Assembly (NCBI GenBank): GCA_024696725.1
Contig: JAILGO010000028.1
Location: forward strand, 1-28,028
Source: Eubacterium sp.
GTDB lineage: Bacteria > Bacillota > Clostridia > Oscillospirales > Acutalibacteraceae
Direction: 5' to 3'
DNA length: 28,028 bases
Shown: positions 22,775-28,028 of the stretch, one piece after another
How the letters are laid out: each line of letters opens with the position of its first letter
Position numbering within the stretch: position 1 is the first letter of the stretch
Notes under the pieces: model-generated
Told to the model about the DNA's origin: nothing
Database searches by the model: none
What the model saw: only the letters and a program-made list of their open reading frames with translations
Program-made: the position numbers and the translations under genes

Positions 22775-23370
22775 TTTACAGCTTAAAAGGAACTCTTACT
22801 TATGCCGAACCGAGCTTTGCGGTTGTCGAATGCTCGGGCGTAGGCTTTAAGTGCTTTATCAGTATGACGACCTTAAGAACGCTCCCGAGCGTCGGTAAAG
22901 AGGTCAGCCTCTTTACGTATATGGCTGTCCGCGAGGACGCTATCGACCTGTTCGGCTTTTACGACCAGAGCGAGCTTGAGGCGTTCAGGCTTCTGATAAC
23001 CGTGAGCGGCGTCGGACCTAAGGCGGCTATCGCGATACTCAGCGTGCTTCCGCCCGACAGACTTTCGATAGCGGTATCGAGCGGCGACGTAAGGTCGATA
23101 CAGCTGGCAAACGGAGTAGGTAAGAAAACTGCCGAAAGAGTTGTGCTTGAGCTTAAGGATAAAATGGCAGGAATCGGCGGCGCTTCGGCTTCCGTCGTTG
23201 AGGGTATACAGTCCGTTGCAACGAGCGGAAACGCGTCAGAGGCTGTCGAGGTGCTTGTCTCTCTCGGCTTTGAGCGCTCCGACGCGGCGACGGCAGTCGG
23301 AAGACTCGATAAAGAGCTTTCGGTTGACGAGATGATTCGCGCAGCGCTGAAAACCTTATCTCCGCAGTAA
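22771..23370 (+). CDS. ruvA: Holliday junction branch migration protein RuvA
   Basis: DNA-binding subunit of the RuvAB branch-migration motor. The 199 residues show an N-terminal OB fold (1-62), helix-hairpin-helix motifs with LLITVSGVGPKAAIAIL (about 72-88) and LANGVGKKTAERVVLELKDK (about 112-131), a flexible linker (about 132-150) and domain III (about 150-199), which binds RuvB. It is coupled to ruvC by an ATGA overlap. Confidence 0.96.
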   Translation: MIYSLKGTLTYAEPSFAVVECSGVGFKCFISMTTLRTLPSVGKEVSLFTYMAVREDAIDLFGFYDQSELEAFRLLITVSGVGPKAAIAILSVLPPDRLSIAVSSGDVRSIQLANGVGKKTAERVVLELKDKMAGIGGASASVVEGIQSVATSGNASEAVEVLVSLGFERSDAATAVGRLDKELSVDEMIRAALKTLSPQ

Positions 23371-23396
23371 TATGAATATATTTTTGGTGAACTGAT

Positions 23397-24452
23397 ATGA
23401 TTGAAAATGAAATGGATTTTGAGGGCAGGCTTTCCGCTCCCGAATACTCACCCGAGGATAACGAAATAGAAAACTCGCTGCGTCCCAAGCAGCTGGCTGA
23501 TTATATCGGTCAGGAAAAGGCTAAGGAAAATCTCAGCGTATATATTGCCGCGGCAAGACAGAGAGGCGAGCCGCTTGACCACGTTCTGCTCTACGGACCT
23601 CCGGGACTCGGAAAAACGACTCTCGCAGGTATCGTAGCTAATGAAATGGGCGTTAATATCCGTATTACGTCGGGACCTGCTATTGAAAAGCAGGGCGACC
23701 TTGTTGCTATTCTTTCAAATCTTGAAAGCGGCGACGTACTCTTTATTGACGAAATCCACCGTCTTAACAGAACCGTTGAGGAGATTCTCTATCCCGCAAT
23801 GGAGGACGGAAAGATAGATATCATTATCGGCAAGGGTCCGTCGGCAAGAAGCTATCAGCTCAGCCTTCCTAAGTTTACGCTTATAGGCGCGACTACAAGA
23901 GCGGGTCAGATTTCAGCTCCGCTCCGTGACCGCTTCGGCGTAATCCTGAGACTTGAAATGTATAAGCCCGAGGAGCTTGCCCTGATTGTTAAACGTTCTT
24001 CTAAAATACTTAATATACCCGTTGACGATAAAGGCGCTATGCAGATTGCGGGCAGGTCGAGAGGCACGCCGCGTATCGCTAACAGACTGCTTAAGCGTTC
24101 GCGTGACTTCGCAGAGGTAAAGTATAACGGAGTTATAACCGCCGAAGCAGCCGAGGAGGCTCTTTCGTCTATGGAAATCGACGAACTCGGACTTGACTCA
24201 ATCGACAGAAGAATGCTTATGACGATGATTAAGAACTATAACGGCGGTCCCGTAGGACTTGAAACTATTGCCGCCGCGATAGGCGAGGAGAGCATTACAA
24301 TCGAGGACGTTTACGAGCCGTATCTTATGCAGATAGGCTTTCTTGCAAGAACGCCGCGCGGAAGGTGCGTAACCCCCGCGGGTTATCAGCATCTCGGTAT
24401 CCCGTTCAACGCGGGAAACGACGGCAGTACACAGCAAAAGCTTGATTTATAA
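23397..24452 (+). CDS. ruvB: Holliday junction branch migration helicase RuvB
   Basis: Hexameric AAA+ motor of the RuvAB complex. The 351 residues have Walker [10 protein letters not shown] (about 66-74), Walker [11 protein letters not shown] (about 116-125), the GKGPSARS hairpin near 145 that contacts RuvA, sensor 1 [10 protein letters not shown], the arginine finger region and a C-terminal winged helix. The N-terminus starts with about 20 acidic residues before [11 protein letters not shown]. The start has a weak GGTGA ribosome site; an in-frame ATG five codons later is possible. It follows ruvA after 26 bases and precedes glmM after 12. Confidence 0.95.
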   Translation: MIENEMDFEGRLSAPEYSPEDNEIENSLRPKQLADYIGQEKAKENLSVYIAAARQRGEPLDHVLLYGPPGLGKTTLAGIVANEMGVNIRITSGPAIEKQGDLVAILSNLESGDVLFIDEIHRLNRTVEEILYPAMEDGKIDIIIGKGPSARSYQLSLPKFTLIGATTRAGQISAPLRDRFGVILRLEMYKPEELALIVKRSSKILNIPVDDKGAMQIAGRSRGTPRIANRLLKRSRDFAEVKYNGVITAEAAEEALSSMEIDELGLDSIDRRMLMTMIKNYNGGPVGLETIAAAIGEESITIEDVYEPYLMQIGFLARTPRGRCVTPAGYQHLGIPFNAGNDGSTQQKLDL

Positions 24453-24464
24453 GGAGATTTACAA

Positions 24465-25817
24465 ATGGGAAGATTATTCGGAACCGACGGCGTAAGAGGT
24501 ATCGCCAATAAGGATTTAACAAACGAGCTGGCTATGAAAATAGGCGCAGCCGCCGCTACGGTTTTATTAAGAGAAGCTAAAAGCGCAAAGCCTACCGTTT
24601 TAATCGGTAAGGATACGAGAGCCTCGGGTGATATGCTTGAAGCCGCGCTCACCGCAGGACTTTGCTCTGTCGGATGTAACGTGCTGTCCGTCGGAGTCGT
24701 TCCTACTCCCGCGGTCGCGTATCTTGTGGGTAAATACGAGTGTGAGGCGGGTATTATGATTTCCGCTTCTCATAACCCCTGCGAATATAACGGTATAAAG
24801 ATTTTTCAGAAAACGGGATATAAGCTTGACGACGCCATCGAGGACGAAATCGAGGCGATAGTGCTTGACGATGCAGAGCCGATAGGCTATAAAACGGGCG
24901 GCGACGTCGGAAACAGACTGTTTTCTAAGACCGCGATTAGCGATTATATTAATCACGTCGTAGCTACTACCGACGTGCGTTTTGACGGTATGGAGATTGC
25001 TCTTGACTGCGCTAACGGCTCCGCGTCGGTATGCGCTAAGGAAATATTTACCGCTCTCGGCGCTAAGTGTATTATGCTTTCCGATACTCCCGATGGTACT
25101 AATATTAATCTCAACTGCGGTTCAACTCATCCCGAGGAGCTTATGCGTTTCGTTAAGTCGGCTAAGCTCAATTTAGGCCTTGCCTTCGACGGCGACGCCG
25201 ATAGAATGCTTGCCGTAGACGAAAACGGCGAGCTTGTTGACGGCGATAAGGTAATCGCAATCTGCGCTAAGCGTATGAAGGAAGAGGGTAAGCTCAACAG
25301 CGATACCGCCGTAGTAACCGTAATGAGTAATCTCGGCTTCTTTAAATTCTGTGACGAAAACGATATAAAATGCGCACGTACTGCAGTCGGCGACCGCTAT
25401 GTTCTTGAGTGTATGCTTAAGGAGGGCTATAATATCGGCGGCGAGCAGTCGGGACACGTAATTTTCCTCGACTATGCAACTACCGGCGACGGAGAGCTTT
25501 CGGGCGTACAGCTTATTAAAACGGTCGTTAAAACGGGTAAGAAGCTAAGCGAGCTTGCTTCCGTAATGAGCGTATATCCTCAGGTGCTTATAAACGTTAA
25601 GGTTTCTCCCGAGGGTAAAGCAAAATACAATAACGACGAGTATATTATTGCCGCAACTCAGAAGGCGGAAATGGAGCTAATGGGCGACGGACGCGTTCTC
25701 GTTCGCGTCAGCGGAACCGAGCCGCTCGTAAGAGTAATGCTTGAAGGAAGAGATATTGAACATATAACTAAGCTCGGTAACGATATTGCCGAGGTAGTAA
25801 GAGAAAGGCTTTCATAA
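24465..25817 (+). CDS. glmM: Phosphoglucosamine mutase
   Basis: Converts glucosamine-6-phosphate to glucosamine-1-phosphate for UDP-GlcNAc and so peptidoglycan synthesis. The 450-residue length is the family norm. It opens with MGRLFGTDGVRG, the active serine S102 is in ISASHNP (99-105), the metal loop is FDGDADRM near 241-248, and the sugar-recognition GEQSGH is near 326-331; the phosphate-binding RVSGTEPLVRVM is close to the C-terminus. A clear AGGAG precedes the ATG. Its stop overlaps the next start by one base (TAATG). Confidence 0.96.
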   Translation: MGRLFGTDGVRGIANKDLTNELAMKIGAAAATVLLREAKSAKPTVLIGKDTRASGDMLEAALTAGLCSVGCNVLSVGVVPTPAVAYLVGKYECEAGIMISASHNPCEYNGIKIFQKTGYKLDDAIEDEIEAIVLDDAEPIGYKTGGDVGNRLFSKTAISDYINHVVATTDVRFDGMEIALDCANGSASVCAKEIFTALGAKCIMLSDTPDGTNINLNCGSTHPEELMRFVKSAKLNLGLAFDGDADRMLAVDENGELVDGDKVIAICAKRMKEEGKLNSDTAVVTVMSNLGFFKFCDENDIKCARTAVGDRYVLECMLKEGYNIGGEQSGHVIFLDYATTGDGELSGVQLIKTVVKTGKKLSELASVMSVYPQVLINVKVSPEGKAKYNNDEYIIAATQKAEMELMGDGRVLVRVSGTEPLVRVMLEGRDIEHITKLGNDIAEVVRERLS

Positions 25818-26686
25818 TGCGTGTTGCTGACGAATGGAAGGACTATGAGCTTCTCGATTGCTCGGACGGAGAAAAGCTTGAGCGCTGGAACAGAGAAATA
25901 CTTATCCGTCCCGACCCTCAGGTAATATGGAAGAGCGAAAAGGCTCACAGACTCTGGGCTCAGCCCTCGGCGCAGTATCTCCGCTCAAAAACGGGAGGCG
26001 GAAAGTGGCGCGTTTTTAAACGTATGCCGTCCGCGTGGCAGGTGCGCTATAAGGATTTGACCTTTAATATAAAGACTATGGGTTTTAAGCATACGGGACT
26101 CTTTCCCGAGCAGGCTGTTAACTGGGATTTCGTAAGAGAGCTTATAAGAAACAGCAAAAGGGAAGAGGTAAGAGTGCTTAACCTTTTCGCCTATACCGGC
26201 GCCGCTACCGTAGCGTGTCTTAAAGAGGGCGCAAGCGTCGTTCACGTAGACGCCTCAAAGGGAATGACGTTATGGGCTAAGGAAAACGCCGAGGCAAGCC
26301 GCGTTGCCGACGGTAACATAAGATGGATTGTCGACGACTGTTTAAAGTTTGTTCAGCGTGAAATACGGCGCGGCAACACCTACGATATTGTAATTCTCGA
26401 CCCGCCCTCTTACGGAAGAGGACCTAAAGGCGAGGTGTGGCATCTCGAGGACAGCCTTTACGTTTTTATGAAAACCGTTGAGGAGGTTCTGTCCGACGAG
26501 CCTATAGCCGTAATACTCAATTCGTATACAACCGGACTTTCCGCTTCGGTTATGAAATACATTCTCGACGATACGGTCGTTAAAAAACGCGGCGGCTCGT
26601 CCGTCGCTGACGAAATCGGACTTCCCGTAACTCAGAGCGGCGGAGTTCTGCCCTGCGGTGCAACCGCAATATGGTTAAAACAATGA
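25817..26686 (+). CDS. Class I SAM-dependent methyltransferase, RlmI-like, without PUA domain
   Basis: Predicted RNA methyltransferase of the COG1092/RlmI type, here 289 residues against about 390 in E. coli RlmI, because the N-terminal PUA domain is absent. The SAM motif is LNLFAYTGAATVACLKEGA (about 115-133), the acidic ribose-binding VDAS follows, and the catalytic-site loop is DPPSYGRGPKG (about 195-205). The C5-methylcytosine enzymes of this group use Cys in the active site; I see C-containing stretches but cannot assign the catalytic one, so the target base is unresolved. It overlaps glmM by one base and ecfA1 by 4 or 16 bases. Confidence 0.85.
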   Translation: MRVADEWKDYELLDCSDGEKLERWNREILIRPDPQVIWKSEKAHRLWAQPSAQYLRSKTGGGKWRVFKRMPSAWQVRYKDLTFNIKTMGFKHTGLFPEQAVNWDFVRELIRNSKREEVRVLNLFAYTGAATVACLKEGASVVHVDASKGMTLWAKENAEASRVADGNIRWIVDDCLKFVQREIRRGNTYDIVILDPPSYGRGPKGEVWHLEDSLYVFMKTVEEVLSDEPIAVILNSYTTGLSASVMKYILDDTVVKKRGGSSVADEIGLPVTQSGGVLPCGATAIWLKQ

Positions 26687-27528
26687 CGCTGATTGAATTT
26701 GATAACGTATCCTTCGCGTATCGGGTAACCGCTGACGACGGAAGCCGAAGCGACTGTCCCGTGCTGAAGGATTTTAATCTTAAAATTGAAAAGGGAAGCT
26801 TTGTATGTATACTCGGTCATAACGGCTCGGGTAAATCTACTATCGCAAAGCTCACTAACGGAATACTCTTCCCGACTGAAGGAAGAGTGCTCGTTGACTC
26901 TCAGGAAACCAAGGACGATGAAAGCATATTTGATATTCGCCGAAAGGTCGGTATGGTTTTTCAGAACCCCGATAATCAGATTGTGTCCTCAATAGTTGAG
27001 GAGGACGTAGCCTTCGGCGTTGAAAACCTCGGAATTCCGTCGGAGGAGTGCCGCCGACGCGTTGACGAAGCTCTCAGGACCGTAGGAATGTATGATTATA
27101 AGGAGCATTCTCCGAGCAGGCTTTCGGGCGGACAGAAGCAGAGAATTGCCGTAGCGGGCATTATCGCTATGAAGCCCGAATGTATCGTTCTTGACGAGCC
27201 TACCGCAATGCTTGACCCGAGCGGACGCCGCGAGGTTATTGAAACAGTAACCAAGTTGAACCGCGAGGAAGGAATAACGATAGTCCTTATTACTCATTAT
27301 ATGGACGAGGCTATTGGCGCCGACAGAGTTATAGTTGTCGACGGAGGCGAAATCCGACTCGACGGAACGCCCGAAGAGGTCTTTTCAAAGCCCGGCGAGC
27401 TTGTAAAGCTAAAGCTCGGAGCGCCTCAGTCTTCGCTTCTGATTGACGAGCTGAAAATTAAAACGGATAAAACCGTGTTAAACGCAGAGGAATGCGCCTC
27501 TGCTCTGTATAGAGAACTGACAACCTGA
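26683..27528 (+). CDS. ecfA1: Energy-coupling factor transporter ATPase EcfA1
   Basis: ATP-binding subunit of an ECF-type vitamin or metal importer module. The frame shows Walker A GHNGSGKST, the Q-loop FQNPDNQI, signature LSGGQKQR, Walker B IVLDEPTAMLDP and H-loop ITHYMDE. Two starts are possible: ATG at 26671, which overlaps the methyltransferase by 16 bases, and ATG at 26683, overlapping by 4 (ATGA) and giving the usual family opening MTLIEFDNVSFAY; I prefer the second (281 residues; 285 from 26671). No strong ribosome site is seen for either. It is followed by a second ATPase gene, the standard ecfA1-ecfA2 pair; the ecfT permease and any substrate-binding S component would lie beyond the window. 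Confidence 0.93.
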   Translation: MTLIEFDNVSFAYRVTADDGSRSDCPVLKDFNLKIEKGSFVCILGHNGSGKSTIAKLTNGILFPTEGRVLVDSQETKDDESIFDIRRKVGMVFQNPDNQIVSSIVEEDVAFGVENLGIPSEECRRRVDEALRTVGMYDYKEHSPSRLSGGQKQRIAVAGIIAMKPECIVLDEPTAMLDPSGRREVIETVTKLNREEGITIVLITHYMDEAIGADRVIVVDGGEIRLDGTPEEVFSKPGELVKLKLGAPQSSLLIDELKIKTDKTVLNAEECASALYRELTT

Positions 27529-27541
27529 CGGAGAAGAATTA

Positions 27542-28028
27542 ATGGCAATTATCGCTTGTGAAAAACTGAATTATCTTTATTCCGTCGGCACGCCGTTTGA
27601 GTTTGCCGCGATTAAGGACATTGATTTTTCAGCCGAAAAGGGCGAAATCATAGGCGTAATCGGTCATACGGGCTCAGGAAAGTCAACTCTTATTCAGCAT
27701 TTTAACGGACTTCTTGAGCCTTGCAGCGGAAAGGTTTTCGTCGACGGTAAGGATATATGGTCTAAGGAAAACCGTAAAAAAATAAGAAGCGTGCGCTTCG
27801 CCGTCGGTCTTTGCTTCCAGTATCCCGAATATCAGATTTTCGAGGATACCGTGTTTAATGAAATCGCCTACGGTCCTAAACAAATGGGACTCGACAGCGA
27901 AGAAATAAAAAAACGCGTTTACGAGAGTATGAAATTTCTCGGCGTAAAAACGGAGTACGAAAAAAAATCGCCCTTTGATTTATCGGGCGGCCAGAAGAGA
28001 AGAGTCGCGATAGCCTCAATTATCGCTA
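27542..28028 (+). CDS. ecfA2: Energy-coupling factor transporter ATPase EcfA2, 5' part
   Basis: Second ATPase of the ECF module, cut by the window end, so only about 162 residues are visible. The ATG is preceded by CGGAGAAG, a usable ribosome site, 13 bases after the ecfA1 stop. Walker A is GHTGSGKST (about 41-49), the Q-loop is FQYPEYQI (FQYPEYQIFEDTV is typical of EcfA2), and the signature LSGGQKRR is reached just before the edge. Pairs of unequal ATPases like these drive the EcfT-S complexes of Firmicutes. Confidence 0.93.
   Translation, partial: MAIIACEKLNYLYSVGTPFEFAAIKDIDFSAEKGEIIGVIGHTGSGKSTLIQHFNGLLEPCSGKVFVDGKDIWSKENRKKIRSVRFAVGLCFQYPEYQIFEDTVFNEIAYGPKQMGLDSEEIKKRVYESMKFLGVKTEYEKKSPFDLSGGQKRRVAIASIIA

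Overview
The window reads as a chromosome segment from an anaerobic low-to-mid-GC Firmicute of class Clostridia, most like the gut Ruminococcaceae/Oscillospiraceae. The grounds are the dxs-tlyA-nadK-argR-recN gene order, a SigH-type sigma factor, ECF-transporter ATPase genes, tRNA genes that encode their own CCA, strong GGAGG-type ribosome sites, and consensus sigma-A promoters with 17-base spacers, several with an extended -10. Coding density is high and most genes are housekeeping. There is no IS element, CRISPR array, integrase or intact prophage.

Layout. (1) 1-4523: a plus-strand overlapping operon holding the dxs 3' end, tlyA, nadK, argR and recN. (2) 4537-5861: tyrS with its own promoter, closed by a hairpin terminator shared with the converging ROK-family kinase at 5862-6746. 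(3) 6815-8379: an unrecognised single-pass membrane protein with Thr-rich linkers and a Lys/Asn tail, then a CHAP-domain lysin-like protein with no signal peptide. (4) 8403-8646: a tRNA-Asp/tRNA-Thr operon with its own promoter and terminator. (5) 8728-10577: a PHP-family phosphatase converging with a membrane-anchored glycerophosphodiester phosphodiesterase. (6) 10648-11195: two divergent tRNA-Ser genes, followed by a short segment that ends in a second copy of the tRNA-Ser(GCT) 3' end. (7) 11211-15183, minus strand: zinc-ribbon protein, SigH-like sigma factor, ychF, and an intracellular GH2 glycosidase. (8) 15262-17968: ilvB-ilvN plus an unknown 137-residue protein. (9) 18015-22246: a four-gene cell-surface glycan cassette (GT-C membrane protein, GT2 polyprenyl-phosphate type transferase, DegT/FdtB-type aminotransferase, FdtA-like cupin). 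(10) 22250-28028: ruvC-ruvA-ruvB, glmM, an RlmI-like methyltransferase, ecfA1 and the 5' part of ecfA2, closely packed behind the glycan cassette.

How the genes fit together. The first operon joins isoprenoid precursor synthesis, NADP supply, arginine control and DNA repair, an old conserved Firmicute grouping. ilvBN makes the committed step to valine and leucine. The glycan cassette looks like a module that aminates a dTDP-linked keto sugar and loads it on a lipid carrier for a GT-C enzyme. Its isomerase-like cupin has changed several residues that I recall as active-site residues in FdtA/QdtA, the most interesting protein-level signal here.

No clearly novel multi-gene system is evident. 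The best candidates for a second look are the altered FdtA-like cupin and its cassette, the near absence of GATC and GGCC across the whole window, the duplicated tRNA-Ser 3' end, and the membrane protein at 6874-7608.
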